From the NCBI RefSeq assembly GCF_900116665.1, contig NZ_FPBK01000001.1, positions 577,272-641,271 of the forward strand: a DNA stretch of 64,000 bases. Direction: 5' to 3'. Both the position numbers and the translations under genes were made by a program. Below are positions 45,705 through 55,908 of this stretch, one piece after another. The notes under the pieces were generated by a model, which was not told the DNA's origin, ran no database searches, and saw only the letters and a program-made list of their open reading frames with translations. This DNA is from Pustulibacterium marinum (GTDB taxonomy: Bacteria > Bacteroidota > Bacteroidia > Flavobacteriales > Flavobacteriaceae). The stretch's first letter is position 1. Each line of letters starts with the position of its first letter.

Positions 45705-46199
45705 CTACCCAACCGCAGAAGATGAATCTCCTTGCGTATAGATATCGAATAACTCGTTGAAAAGAGAAATGAGCTTTTTCTTATAATCCAGCGCATTGGA
45801 ATACTCATGCTCTATGAAAGTTTCACTAGTGATGTCACAGCCTTCTCTTTGTAAAATGATTTGTACCTGTGAAGTGCTTACGTTGTTGATAAGGAGATAT
45901 TTTTCATCGTAACAGGTTTCTGACGCTTTGTAACTGTTGGTAGCAATGTAAATTCTGAATACATGTTCAAAATTTTCCTTGTTAGACTTCAATAGATCTA
46001 TTATATTATCGTGATAATCTGTTGAAATCACTTTATAGCAGAACTTTTTAGAATCCATTTCGCATCGTTTCAAAGCTGTAAGGATTCCATAGTTATAGAA
46101 GTCATTGGTACGGTAAAGCTTCTTTAAATGCAGCCTGCTGTTTGCTGTTTCAACATTGTTTTTCTTTCGATATTTAAAATGTTCATCAAAATTAACCAT
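45705..46199 (-). CDS. Hypothetical protein
   Basis: A 164-residue soluble protein without a signal peptide, rich in Lys, Asn, Tyr and Asp, of mixed helix/strand character. It has four cysteines spaced along the chain (CEMDSKKFCYK, SETCYDE, REGCDIT). I do not recognise the family. Convergent with the decarboxylase gene; 168 bp of AT-rich DNA lie upstream, beyond which the C1q-like operon ends. It could be a stand-alone accessory gene. Confidence 0.6.
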   Translation of the reverse strand: MVNFDEHFKYRKKNNVETANSRLHLKKLYRTNDFYNYGILTALKRCEMDSKKFCYKVISTDYHDNIIDLLKSNKENFEHVFRIYIATNSYKASETCYDEKYLLINNVSTSQVQIILQREGCDITSETFIEHEYSNALDYKKKLISLFNELFDIYTQGDSSSAVG

Positions 46200-46317
46200 T
46201 GCTATAATTTTAATATAACCAGGTCGTAGTCAGTAATACTTGGGGTATTAGTTGATTTTAAGTTGTTTATAAATTTATAAAATATTTTAATACAAACGGA
46301 ATAAACGTATAAAAAAT

Positions 46318-46346
46318 AAAAGGGGCTACTCGTAGTGCCTCCTTTT
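46318..46346 (-). terminator. Terminator of the C1q-like gene pair
   Basis: On the minus strand AAAAGG-a-GGC-ACT pairs with AGT-a-GCC-CCTTTT around a 3-nt loop, then an A/T run. It starts 22 bp after the stop at 46368. Confidence 0.6.
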
Positions 46347-46367
46347 GTGTATGGATAGTTAAAAATT

Positions 46368-47747
46368 TTACAATTCTCTCACAGAGAAAAAGACATAACC
46401 GTCATTGTTTCCTGAGCCTACTTTTAAAGATTTAGAACTACCTGTGTTATGCCAAACGCTGGGTCTGTATACTTCACCGGCATTCATACGTACTCCAAAA
46501 GTAATCACTGCTCCAGACTCTGCAGTTCCGGTTTGTGGATAAGAAACCACCGATTTTTTAAAATAAGACGTTCCGAGTGGTGAATATAAAATGGCTTCTA
46601 CCTGAGTTCCTCCATTGATAGTTCCACTATTAAAATTATATCCAAAGGAAATAATATAATTTCCGGTTCTCGGGGCCGTAAATGCGCCTGTGCTGGGGTT
46701 GAAATCTCCGTTAGCATCTGTTATCTCATTCCAATTGGTAATCAAAACCGGGTCTACTGTTTGATTGATGGTTTGAGCACTTGTTTTCTTTGCGATAATA
46801 ATACTTTTTACAACATCACTATAAATACGTTGCCAGTTACTACCATCACTATACTGAATAGTTCCTCCAGATTCTGTAGTATATCTTATGGCACCTGCAC
46901 CTGCAGCCGAAGCGGTATTGGAAGTGGTTCCTACCGCAATATATCCATTACCAGGGTTGGTGCTTCCTGCACTAGGACGTACATCTATTTTAGCTATAGG
47001 ATTGCTGGTTTGAATACCAACTTTGTTGCTAGCTGCATTTACACTTAGCGTAGTTCCATCTACAGAAAATTGCCCTGTTCCGGAAGTAGCTGTGGAAGGA
47101 AAAGCCAGTGAATTCCCATTCAAAGTAACTGTTCTGTTGGTTGTCAGTGAACCGTTGTTGATATACATGTTTGGCAGTGTAACAGAATTGGAGACAACAC
47201 CATTTACTGTGCTGGACATACTATTACTATTGATGGTTACTGTATTGCTATTGATAATAGAAGCACCTGATGCAGCTACACCATTTACAGTAGTAACCAA
47301 ATTATTACTACTACTATTGTTAGAAACAGAATTAATCAAATCAGAAGTGTCTGTAATACCTTTAACCGTACTGGTAAGAACATTTCCTGAAGTTGAAATA
47401 TCATGTTGATTGCTTACATACGTTTCAATATTTTGCCATACTGTGCCATCAAAATAATATAAACCTACATTGGTGACATTAGTAGTTGCTGCATTGTTTG
47501 TTCCGGAAAGATCCGTCACGTAAACAAATGCACCTTCTTGATCGTTACCATAAGCTGTTTTATTAATTAATTGAGCTCTGGTTAATCTTGGTGGAATCAT
47601 ACCATCTGCAACCGCAGCATCATTAGCTTCGGCAGTAATTTCTAAGGTAGCGTTCGCGTTGGATCCATTTGCATTAATGCCCACTTGTGCGGAGGCAGGC
47701 AAAGCTGCAATGATCCCTATTATAAAAGGAATTAAAAACTTCTTCAT
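46368..47747 (-). CDS. Secreted C1q/TNF-like domain protein (copy B)
   Basis: A 459-residue exported protein. Signal peptide at 1-20 (FLIPFIIGIIAALPASA), then QVGINANGSNANATLEI, the usual opening of Flavobacteriaceae surface proteins of this type. The middle (about 110-240) is a Ser/Asn/Thr-rich repeat region with alternating NG-VT units. The end (about 320-459) is a C1q-like jelly roll containing FNPSTGAFTAPRTGNYIISF and VYRPSVWHNTG. Such domains trimerise and bind ligands in other families; no function is established here. 15 bp downstream of its paralogue. Confidence 0.8.
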   Translation of the reverse strand: MKKFLIPFIIGIIAALPASAQVGINANGSNANATLEITAEANDAAVADGMIPPRLTRAQLINKTAYGNDQEGAFVYVTDLSGTNNAATTNVTNVGLYYFDGTVWQNIETYVSNQHDISTSGNVLTSTVKGITDTSDLINSVSNNSSSNNLVTTVNGVAASGASIINSNTVTINSNSMSSTVNGVVSNSVTLPNMYINNGSLTTNRTVTLNGNSLAFPSTATSGTGQFSVDGTTLSVNAASNKVGIQTSNPIAKIDVRPSAGSTNPGNGYIAVGTTSNTASAAGAGAIRYTTESGGTIQYSDGSNWQRIYSDVVKSIIIAKKTSAQTINQTVDPVLITNWNEITDANGDFNPSTGAFTAPRTGNYIISFGYNFNSGTINGGTQVEAILYSPLGTSYFKKSVVSYPQTGTAESGAVITFGVRMNAGEVYRPSVWHNTGSSKSLKVGSGNNDGYVFFSVREL

Positions 47748-47762
47748 AAATTCTAGTATGTA

Positions 47763-49136
47763 TTAAAGTTCTACAACTGAGAAGTTGATAAATCCGTCAT
47801 CATAAATACTTCCAGGAACACGAAGGTTTCTAGAACCACCAAGGCTATGCCAAACACTAGGTCTTACGGTTTCACCTGCATCTAACTGAATGGTAAAACT
47901 AATAGTAGCTCCGGCTTGTGCAGTTCCTCCAACAGGATAGGAAACTACCGATTTTCTATATTGTGTAGATCCTCCACTTGTGTATTTTAACTGAGCTTCT
48001 ACTTGAGAGTTGTTGTTTATAGAACCGTTGCTAAAATTGAAACTAAAGGAAACCACATAGCTGCCCGTTCTAGGTGCTGTAAAGACTCCTGTGGAAGGGT
48101 TGTAATCTCCGTTTAAGTCTGTGTTTTCGGTCCATCCGGTAATATTGGTTTCAGAATTGTTGGCTACAGACTGGGAAGATGATTTTTTTGCGATCACAAT
48201 AGATTTTTGAACTTCACTTTCTAGTGTATTCCAAACAACACCATTACTGTATTCTATAATACCACCACCGGAAGTATTGTATCGTATAGCTCCTGCACCT
48301 GCCGTGTTAGCAGCAGTTGAAGTGGTACCAAGCCCTATGTATCCTGCTCCTGGGTCTGTAGAGCTACCTGCATTGGTTCTAACATCTAGGTTGGCAACTG
48401 GACTATTAGAGCCAATACCTACACGATTGTTTACAGCATCTACGCTAAGTGTGTTACCATCTACTGTAAAGTGACTGGTACCGCTCGTAGCCGTTGATGT
48501 AAATGCTAAGGTATTGGTTCCCATAGTAACGGTTCTATTCCCGGAAATGGTTCCGTTAGTAGTATACAAGTTTGGTACAGTAGCTGCATTTGAGTTCACA
48601 CCGTTTAACTGATTTGTAATCGTATTATTAGAAACAACCAAACTATTACTATTGATCAAATTAACATTTGCAGCGGTTACGCCATTCACAGCTGTTGTGA
48701 ATACGTTGTTATTAGAAGTATTGGTAACACTGTTAACAATATTGGCAGTAGCATCTTGACCATTTACGGTACTTGTCAAAACATTCCCTGAACTAGAAAC
48801 ACTATGGGTTGTAGATGCATTGTTATTAAGACGTTGCCAAACAGAACCGTCAAAATAATACATTCCCACAGCAGTTACATTTGTAGTAGTGGCATTGGTG
48901 GTGCCAGATAAATCAGTAACATAGACCAAAGCACCTGTTTGGTTAGCGCCATAAGCGGTCTTAGAAACTAACTGAGTTCTTGTTAATTTCGGAGGTATGA
49001 TACCATCTGGAGTTGTTGTTTCTGTTGGAGCTCCATTAACATCTAAGTTAGCCTTTGGGGAAGTAGTGTTGATACCTATTTGAGCATAGGTAGCAAACCC
49101 TGTGATACACAGTATTGTAGTGAGGATTTTTTTCAT
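47763..49136 (-). CDS. Secreted C1q/TNF-like domain protein (copy A)
   Basis: A 457-residue protein when started at the ATG ending at 49136, which gives a clear signal peptide (MKKILTTILCITGFATYAQ). The same architecture as its neighbour: GINTTSPKANLDV opening, a long conserved block (DGIIPPKLTRTQLVSKTAYG), a repeat-rich stalk, and a C1q-like end (DYNPSTGVFTAPRTGSYVVSF, ETVRPSVWHSLGG). The two proteins align over their full length, so they are a tandem duplication transcribed together. Confidence 0.8.
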   Translation of the reverse strand: MKKILTTILCITGFATYAQIGINTTSPKANLDVNGAPTETTTPDGIIPPKLTRTQLVSKTAYGANQTGALVYVTDLSGTTNATTTNVTAVGMYYFDGSVWQRLNNNASTTHSVSSSGNVLTSTVNGQDATANIVNSVTNTSNNNVFTTAVNGVTAANVNLINSNSLVVSNNTITNQLNGVNSNAATVPNLYTTNGTISGNRTVTMGTNTLAFTSTATSGTSHFTVDGNTLSVDAVNNRVGIGSNSPVANLDVRTNAGSSTDPGAGYIGLGTTSTAANTAGAGAIRYNTSGGGIIEYSNGVVWNTLESEVQKSIVIAKKSSSQSVANNSETNITGWTENTDLNGDYNPSTGVFTAPRTGSYVVSFSFNFSNGSINNNSQVEAQLKYTSGGSTQYRKSVVSYPVGGTAQAGATISFTIQLDAGETVRPSVWHSLGGSRNLRVPGSIYDDGFINFSVVEL

Positions 49137-49550
49137 GATAATTGGGGTGCTAGTAAATTTGTTCAATACCAAGGTATTTAAATTCATTTATAAGGTGAAA
49201 AAATTGTCTTTGGATTTCCTTTAGTTGAAAGCTAAAAGAAAACAAACAAATGTATTTCAAAATGAAGATTGTAGATTTTTATTTAGATAAAATGATAGAT
49301 AGAATCGATGAGTGAATTTCAAAGATAGCTAGATGGAAAGCTGCATGCTTTTGGTCGATCTTTTTATCTGCTATTATGTGGGAAAATTATATCAACTTTT
49401 AAATTTTGATGATTTTTGAATTTATAGTGGTAACCTTTTTCAAAAAACAGGAACCTTTTTGTATACCTTTTTCTAGTAGATTTTCAAGGAATTGTCAAAA
49501 GTCGATAATCACCTAAAAAACCTAACTCTTTAAAAACCTTCAATTTACCC
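49137..49550. other. AT-rich spacer upstream of the C1q-like genes
   Basis: No gene. On the minus strand a -7-like TACATTTG (plus 49247-49254) lies about 110 bp before copy A, but without a spaced -33 TTG. The rest is featureless AT-rich DNA. Confidence 0.5.
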
Positions 49551-49582
49551 AAAAAAAAGAGTAATCATTGCTGATTACTCTT
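49551..49582 (-). terminator. Terminator of initiator tRNA-Met
   Basis: A perfect 11-bp stem AAGAGTAATCA / TGATTACTCTT with a 4-nt loop (49557-49582), running into T's on the minus strand, starting 6 bp after the tRNA. Confidence 0.85.
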
Positions 49583-49588
49583 GCTTAG

Positions 49589-49661
<73 letters not shown>

Positions 49662-49672
49662 CTATTGTGGTG

Positions 49673-49705
49673 CAAATATAGAACCTTTTTTAACTACAAA
49701 CCAAA
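49673..49705 (-). promoter_or_regulatory. Promoter of initiator tRNA-Met
   Basis: On the minus strand TATATTTG (plus 49673-49680) followed by CACC; -33 TTTG at plus 49702-49705 (21-bp spacer), with an alternative at 49697-49700 (16 bp). Confidence 0.7.
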
Positions 49706-49798
49706 TGTAAATCGATAATTTTTTCATTCTTTTGTTTTAAATTAATTCAATTTTATGGTTATGTTTTGGTAACCAATAAGAAATCAGATTCTTATAGC

Positions 49799-52603
49799 AT
49801 GAGCTACTTCAAAAATATTTTTTCTTTTTTTTTAATTCTAATTGTTTTTGCCCAGTTTTCCGTTTGGTCACAGGAGTTGCCGCCTATTGTTACCTATGAA
49901 ACCGATGCTTACAAAGCAGGGAATCAAAACTGGATGATTGCACAAGATGATCATCAATTTATCTATGCTGCCAATCATTCTGGCCTTTTAGAATTTAATG
50001 GCTCTGAATGGAAATTACACACAACACCCAACGAAACAACTGTACGTTCAGTACGGGTGGTAGATAATAAGGTATACACAGGTTGTTATATGGATTTTGG
50101 GTTTTGGGATCGAGAAGAAAATGGAACATTAGAATATTCTTCATTAAGTGATCGTGTGCCCGACTTGGTTCTAGACGATGAACAATTTTGGAATATTATA
50201 AGCTACGATAATTGGGTCATTTTTCAGTCGCTAGATCAATTGTTCTTATATGATTTAAAAACAGAAAATATAGAAGTGATTCATCCTGAGGGAGGAATTT
50301 TAAAAGTGTTCAATATTGGTGCTTCGGTATATTTTCAAACCATTAATAAAGGTTTGTTTGAAATAGTGAACGGAAATCCCATATTAATTTCGGATGCCGA
50401 TGTATTGCGTAGAGCAAAAATCGTGAATTTATATCCAAACAAAAATGGATATATCATCCATACACAATTGGAAGGATTGTTTCAATTGTCAGAACAAAAA
50501 TTGACACCAATTCCTCTGAACATTCCTCCCAAAAATATTTATAATAGTATTGAGCTTTCCAACGGAAATTTTGCATTAGGTACGGTTTCAGATGGTATTT
50601 ACATCATCAATTCAGAAGGTGAAACACAATTGCATATCAATCAGGTAAACGGATTGAGCAATAATACAGTGCTGGCTTTGTTTGAAGATGCCAACAAAAA
50701 TCTTTGGGTGGGGTTAGATAACGGTATCAATTGCATTAACCTGACTTCTTCCGTGGAAAGTTATATTGACGATACAGGTAGACTGGGAACCATTTATGCA
50801 TCGGCATTGGTAGATAATATGTTATACTTGGGTACAAATCAAGGTTTGTTTTATAAGCATTTCAACAAATCGGAATCCTTTCAATTTATTAACAATACCA
50901 AAGGGCAGGTGTGGGATTTAAAAGTGATCAACGGAACACTTTTCTGTGGTCATGATTCCGGTACATTTATCGTGAACGACGATGTGGCTGACCGTATTTT
51001 TTCAGAATCGGGAACGTGGACCTTTACTGCAGTTCCAAATCAACCTACTATTTTATTACAAGGAAATTACTATGGAATTTCTGTTCTGGAGAAAGTTGGC
51101 GCAACATGGAAGTTTAGGAACAAGTTAGACGGATTTCAATATTCTAGTCGGTTTTTAGAAATTTTGGATGAAACACTTTTCGTAAGTCACGAATACAAAG
51201 GCGTGTTTAAAATTCATCCTAATAAGGATTTCGAGAATATTAAAGATTTTGAAATTTTAGAAAAACCTGTAAAAACGAAAAATGCGAGTATTACCAAATT
51301 TCAGAACACAATTTTATATGCTTCCAAGGAAGGGGTGTTTAAATGGAATTTGCAAGAAACAACATTTCAAAAAGATAGCCTGTTAACCAATGTGGTTCTA
51401 CAAGATGGATATACTTCTGGCCGTTTAATTGTAGACGATTCAGATAAATTGTGGTTATTCACGCAAAACCATATCAATTATTTTACCCACAGTAATTTTG
51501 ATGCCAAGCTGAGACATCATTCCATTCCTATTCCCTATGTACTGGCAAATGCGATGTCGGGATACGAAAATATTACATATATAAATGGTATAGAGGCCAA
51601 ATATTTGATAGGAACGGTGAATGGCTATTATTTGTTTGATCCGGAAGATCAACCACACCGCGATTACCAAATTCATTTTACCGAAATTTCGGCATACCGA
51701 AGAAACGATACCATAAGTAGTTTGTCTTTTTCTGCAAGCGAAGAGTTTAATTACAAGGAGAATAATTTCAATTTTGCTTATAGCATTCCGCAGTTTAGTA
51801 AGTATGCAAATGCTGAATATCAATATAAGCTAGAAGGTTTTAATGATGAATGGAGTAGTTACAGTTCTGCGCCAAATAGCACCTTCAAAAGTTTGGCTCC
51901 TGGTGTCTATACTTTTAAAGTAAGAGGGAAAGTAGGCGATAGCCAAACCACCAATACGTTGTCCTACAATTTTGTGATTGCGAAACCTTGGTTTGCCACC
52001 AATATAGCCATCATCAGTTATGCAATTTTACTATTGATAATAGCTTTGATCATCAATCAAGTTTATAAGAATTACTACAACAAGCAGAAACAAAAGCTTA
52101 TTGAAGACAGTCAGCGTGAAATAGAATTACATCAATTAGAAGCTGAAAAGAAATTGATGAAAGCGAAGACGGAAATGCTGGAAAAGGATATTGAAAGCAA
52201 GAATAGAGAGTTGGCCGCTTCTACTTTAAACCTTATCAAAAAGAACGAAATGTTATCAGCTATCAAAAATGATTTGAAAAAGCTAGATAGTACCAAAAAT
52301 GTAAAATCGGTGATCACTACCATCAATTCCAATATCAATGAAGAAGATACGTGGAATAAGTTCTCGGAGGCTTTTAATAATGCTGATAAAGATTTTCTGA
52401 AGAAGATTAAAGAACTACACCCAAGTCTAACTCCAAACGATTTGCGATTGTGTGCTTACTTACGCTTGAACCTATCATCTAAAGAAATTGCACCGCTTTT
52501 AAATATCTCTGTTCGTAGTGTAGAGATCAAAAGATATCGTTTGCGTAAGAAAATGAATTTAGTCCATGAACAAGGCTTGGTTGATTACATTTTAAACATA
52601 TAA
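49799..52603 (+). CDS. Membrane-anchored propeller/Y_Y_Y/LuxR-type HTH regulator of the PUL
   Basis: A 934-residue protein from ATG 49799, which directly precedes a signal peptide (FSFFLILIVFAQFSVWSQ); an upstream TTG in frame is not preferred. Residues about 25-640 are periplasmic propeller repeats of the two-component-regulator type (LWVGLDNGINCINL is a typical blade). A triple-Tyr (Y_Y_Y) domain is at about 652-727, a membrane helix at about 733-755, and a cytoplasmic coiled coil at 760-830. The C-terminal HTH (LTPNDLRLCAYLRLNLSSKEI...) is at 876-921. No histidine kinase: it senses and binds DNA in one chain. 253 bp upstream of susC, so probably controls that locus. Confidence 0.9.
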   Translation: MSYFKNIFSFFLILIVFAQFSVWSQELPPIVTYETDAYKAGNQNWMIAQDDHQFIYAANHSGLLEFNGSEWKLHTTPNETTVRSVRVVDNKVYTGCYMDFGFWDREENGTLEYSSLSDRVPDLVLDDEQFWNIISYDNWVIFQSLDQLFLYDLKTENIEVIHPEGGILKVFNIGASVYFQTINKGLFEIVNGNPILISDADVLRRAKIVNLYPNKNGYIIHTQLEGLFQLSEQKLTPIPLNIPPKNIYNSIELSNGNFALGTVSDGIYIINSEGETQLHINQVNGLSNNTVLALFEDANKNLWVGLDNGINCINLTSSVESYIDDTGRLGTIYASALVDNMLYLGTNQGLFYKHFNKSESFQFINNTKGQVWDLKVINGTLFCGHDSGTFIVNDDVADRIFSESGTWTFTAVPNQPTILLQGNYYGISVLEKVGATWKFRNKLDGFQYSSRFLEILDETLFVSHEYKGVFKIHPNKDFENIKDFEILEKPVKTKNASITKFQNTILYASKEGVFKWNLQETTFQKDSLLTNVVLQDGYTSGRLIVDDSDKLWLFTQNHINYFTHSNFDAKLRHHSIPIPYVLANAMSGYENITYINGIEAKYLIGTVNGYYLFDPEDQPHRDYQIHFTEISAYRRNDTISSLSFSASEEFNYKENNFNFAYSIPQFSKYANAEYQYKLEGFNDEWSSYSSAPNSTFKSLAPGVYTFKVRGKVGDSQTTNTLSYNFVIAKPWFATNIAIISYAILLLIIALIINQVYKNYYNKQKQKLIEDSQREIELHQLEAEKKLMKAKTEMLEKDIESKNRELAASTLNLIKKNEMLSAIKNDLKKLDSTKNVKSVITTINSNINEEDTWNKFSEAFNNADKDFLKKIKELHPSLTPNDLRLCAYLRLNLSSKEIAPLLNISVRSVEIKRYRLRKKMNLVHEQGLVDYILNI

Positions 52604-52670
52604 ATAACCACAACATTTCTTAAAATTACCTATACAATACCTCAACAATAACGTTGTAATTCTATTTTCG

Positions 52671-52688
52671 TTAAGATTTTTTAAGATT
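52671..52688. promoter_or_regulatory. Direct repeat upstream of susC
   Basis: TTAAGATT occurs at 52671-52678 and 52681-52688, exactly 10 bp apart, about 170 bp before the susC ATG. Sites spaced one helical turn apart could bind the HTH regulator encoded just upstream. The AT-rich context weakens the case. No consensus TAnnTTTG was found before susC. Confidence 0.3.
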
Positions 52689-52856
52689 CTTTTCATAAGT
52701 AAGAAATTAGCTAACTTCCCTGTCTATAAGGGTTTGAAGATTGCTTCATTTTCGTTCAATTGTCAAATCTGTATGTTGTATACTTTTTATAGCACCAAAA
52801 ATTATCAAATTCGCAATCAGAGGTTATAATTTTACCAAAACACAAATTATAACTAT

Positions 52857-55800
52857 ATGAAATCAAAAATTCTAATACTCATTTTCGGTTTTATGTCGTT
52901 GTTCACCTTTGCACAGGAATACGATATAGAAGGAGTCGTTTATGAGTCATCAACCGGGATGCCAATGCCGGGAGTCAATGTAGTACTTGCTGATAATTCA
53001 AAAGGTACTTCTACAGACTTCGACGGTAAGTTTATGTTAAATGGAATTTCAAAAGGTTCCGAAATCGTTTTCAGTTATATCGGTTTTCAAAGTAAAACCA
53101 TTACCATTCAAAATGGGGAAGCGTTAACCATTAATCTAGAAGAAGACACCAATGCATTAGAAGAAGTAGTGGTTATTGGATATGGTGCACAAAAGAAAAA
53201 AGAAGTAACCGGGGCAGTAGCTACTGTTGGAGTAGAAACTATTGAAAATTTAGATCCGGTAAACGTTGCACAATCACTACAAGGTACTACTTCGGGTGTA
53301 AATGTAACGCCAACAGGTGGAACACCAGGTGCGGAAGCAAATATTCGTATTCGTGGGGTGTCTACCAATGGACAGAACAAGCCTTTGATTATTTTAGATG
53401 GTTTTCAATATGAAGGTGGATTAAATTCTATCAACCCTCAAGATATTGAAACGATTACAGTTTTGAAGGATGCTCAGGCAGCCATCTATGGTACTATAGG
53501 TGCTAATGGGGTTATTTTGGTAACTACGAAAAAAGGAAGAAGAGATCAGGCGCCGAAGATTTCTTATCAAGGTTATACTGGTATTCAGGAAACTACGCGT
53601 AAGCTTTCTTTGTTAAATGCAACGGAGTATGCATTATTATTGAATGAAAGCTATGCAAATGCAGGGCAAACCTTGCCATTTAGCAATGTTGCTGGTTTAG
53701 GTACAGGAACCAATTGGCAAGATGAGGTTTTTGAAACTACCAATGTTACAAGTCACAATTTATCCGTTTCTGGTGGTTCGGAAAAGATAAGTTATTCATT
53801 AAGTGGATCACTGCTAGATCAGGAAGGGATTATAGCTCCAGATAAGGCTAATTTTCAAAGAGGAACGGCTTCCATTACATTGGATGCAGATATTACAGAT
53901 AAATTCAGAATGTCTACCAAGTTCTTTTACAACAGTACTACGAGCAGAGGTATCAATTCATTTAGCTTGGGTTCTGTATTGTTCAATGCAGCGAATATTG
54001 CGCCAACCATCGCTACAGATCAGTACAACTTAGATGGAACTATCAATTTGGGAAATGAGGTAGTGAATCCTTTAGCTCAAATAGATAATACGTATAATAA
54101 GTATATTACAAATCGTTTAAGTGGTACGGTTCAGGCAACTTTGGAGTATGCAAAGAACTTGGAATTACAAGGGCGTATTGGTTTTAATACTTCTAATACC
54201 AAGAATCGTGATTTTTCTCCTTCTTATTATTATGGAGCCAACAAGATTTATACAAACAGTATCAGCTCTGTTACACTGGGTAAAATCAATGATAATGATT
54301 ATACCTTCGATATTTTCAATACCTACCAAAATACCTTTGCAGATGCACACAACGTGACATTTTTACTTGGGATGACGGTATATGAAACCAATGGAGAAGG
54401 ATTGTATGGTTCTAGAACGGGAGTACAAGCCAATAGTTGGGATTTTGCTGATTTAAGCAGCGCAAATGGAGTTGGCGAAGAACAGACCAATTCATCTTAT
54501 GCCTATTTGTTAAGAAGACTTTCATACTTTACCAGATTACAGTATAACTATAAAGGAAAATACTTGTTGTCTGCTATGTTGCGTAGAGATAGTTCTACAC
54601 GTTTTGGGCCTAATAATCGCGTAGCATATTTTCCATCCGCTACGGCAGGTTGGTTAATTTCTGAAGAAGATTTCTTTAATGAGGAAGGCTTTGTAAGTAG
54701 CTTAAAACTTCGTGGTAGCTATGGTGTTTTGGGTAACGACCAAATTGTAGATTATGGGTATGTTTCATTATTAAATGGAGAAGCTACCTATGTATTGGGT
54801 GCAGATCAATCCTTGGTAAACGGAAATGCTTTGGGAACTTTAGCAAATCCTGATTTACAATGGGAAGAAGCTAAGAAGTTTGATGTGGGTGTTGATATGA
54901 GTTTTTGGAATGATAAAATGTCAGTAACCGCAGATTACTTTATCAACAACCGCGATAACTTATTGATATCCAATATTCCGGTTTCTGGTATTTTAGGAGT
55001 AGGAGCTCCAGGTGCTGCGAGTCCTACTAAAAATGCAGGAGCGGTGCGCAATGCAGGTTTAGAATTTGCTATTAATTATGCCGAGAATATTTCAGATGAT
55101 TTTTCATTCTCTGTAGGTTACAACATAAGTACCTTGAAGAATGAAGTAACTGAAGTAAACGGAACCGAATTTGTAGAAGGTGGAGCTTTTGGGATTGGTC
55201 AATTAGCGCCATCACGCATGGAAGAAGGTATGCCGCTAGGATATTTCTACGGATATGTAACTGATGGAATTTTCCAAAATCAGGCAGAGGTAGATGCACA
55301 TCCATCTCAGCAGGCTTTAGGAGCAGCGGCACATCCGGGTGATATTCGTTTCAAGGATTTAAATGGAGACGGAATTGTAAATTCAGATGACCGTACCATG
55401 ATAGGAAACCCTATTCCAGATGTAACGATGGGATTCAATTTAACCATCAACTACAAGAATTTTGACTTTGCTACCTATACCTATGCCAATTTAGGAAACG
55501 ACATTGTACGTAACTTTGAGCGCGATCAGCCAAATGTGAATAAAATGAGTTATTGGTTAGATCGTTGGACGGGACCTGGAACTAGCAACACAGTACCTAG
55601 AGTTACAACTGCAGCAACTTCAAACAAAGTATTCTCAGATTTCTTTGTGGAAGATGGTTCATTTGCTCGTATCCAAACCATGTCTTTAGGATATACTATT
55701 CCAAAGCTATTCACAGAGAAAGTTGGGATTGATAAATTCAGAATTTATGGAAAAGTTGACAACGTATACACGTTTACCAATTATTCAGGATATGATCCTA

Positions 55801-55895
55801 CAGCCTCTACCGGTGCGCCAATTGGTGGTGGTATAGACCTTGGGTTTTACCCATTACCTAGAACATATATGTTAGGTGTAAATGTTGAATTTTAA
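52857..55895 (+). CDS. SusC/RagA-type TonB-dependent outer-membrane transporter
   Basis: A 1012-residue outer-membrane protein. Signal peptide at 1-20 (FGFMSLFTFAQ); carboxypeptidase-regulatory-like domain at about 22-100 (GMPMPGVNVVLADNSKGTSTDFDGKF); SusC signature and plug from about 105 (VVVIGYGAQKKKEVTGAV; GTIGANGVILVTTKKG). Beta barrel to the end, finishing LPRTYMLGVNVEF. It imports oligosaccharides captured by the SusD lipoprotein encoded 13 bp downstream. The neighbouring GH16/GH3 enzymes point to beta-1,3-glucan oligomers. Confidence 0.96.
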   Translation: MKSKILILIFGFMSLFTFAQEYDIEGVVYESSTGMPMPGVNVVLADNSKGTSTDFDGKFMLNGISKGSEIVFSYIGFQSKTITIQNGEALTINLEEDTNALEEVVVIGYGAQKKKEVTGAVATVGVETIENLDPVNVAQSLQGTTSGVNVTPTGGTPGAEANIRIRGVSTNGQNKPLIILDGFQYEGGLNSINPQDIETITVLKDAQAAIYGTIGANGVILVTTKKGRRDQAPKISYQGYTGIQETTRKLSLLNATEYALLLNESYANAGQTLPFSNVAGLGTGTNWQDEVFETTNVTSHNLSVSGGSEKISYSLSGSLLDQEGIIAPDKANFQRGTASITLDADITDKFRMSTKFFYNSTTSRGINSFSLGSVLFNAANIAPTIATDQYNLDGTINLGNEVVNPLAQIDNTYNKYITNRLSGTVQATLEYAKNLELQGRIGFNTSNTKNRDFSPSYYYGANKIYTNSISSVTLGKINDNDYTFDIFNTYQNTFADAHNVTFLLGMTVYETNGEGLYGSRTGVQANSWDFADLSSANGVGEEQTNSSYAYLLRRLSYFTRLQYNYKGKYLLSAMLRRDSSTRFGPNNRVAYFPSATAGWLISEEDFFNEEGFVSSLKLRGSYGVLGNDQIVDYGYVSLLNGEATYVLGADQSLVNGNALGTLANPDLQWEEAKKFDVGVDMSFWNDKMSVTADYFINNRDNLLISNIPVSGILGVGAPGAASPTKNAGAVRNAGLEFAINYAENISDDFSFSVGYNISTLKNEVTEVNGTEFVEGGAFGIGQLAPSRMEEGMPLGYFYGYVTDGIFQNQAEVDAHPSQQALGAAAHPGDIRFKDLNGDGIVNSDDRTMIGNPIPDVTMGFNLTINYKNFDFATYTYANLGNDIVRNFERDQPNVNKMSYWLDRWTGPGTSNTVPRVTTAATSNKVFSDFFVEDGSFARIQTMSLGYTIPKLFTEKVGIDKFRIYGKVDNVYTFTNYSGYDPTASTGAPIGGGIDLGFYPLPRTYMLGVNVEF

Positions 55896-55908
55896 TTAGA
55901 AGACAAAG

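Noticed and set aside
47023..47409. 128-residue open frame antisense to the C1q-like copy B
   Set aside because: The Leu/Val/Thr-rich product mirrors the repetitive stalk on the other strand.
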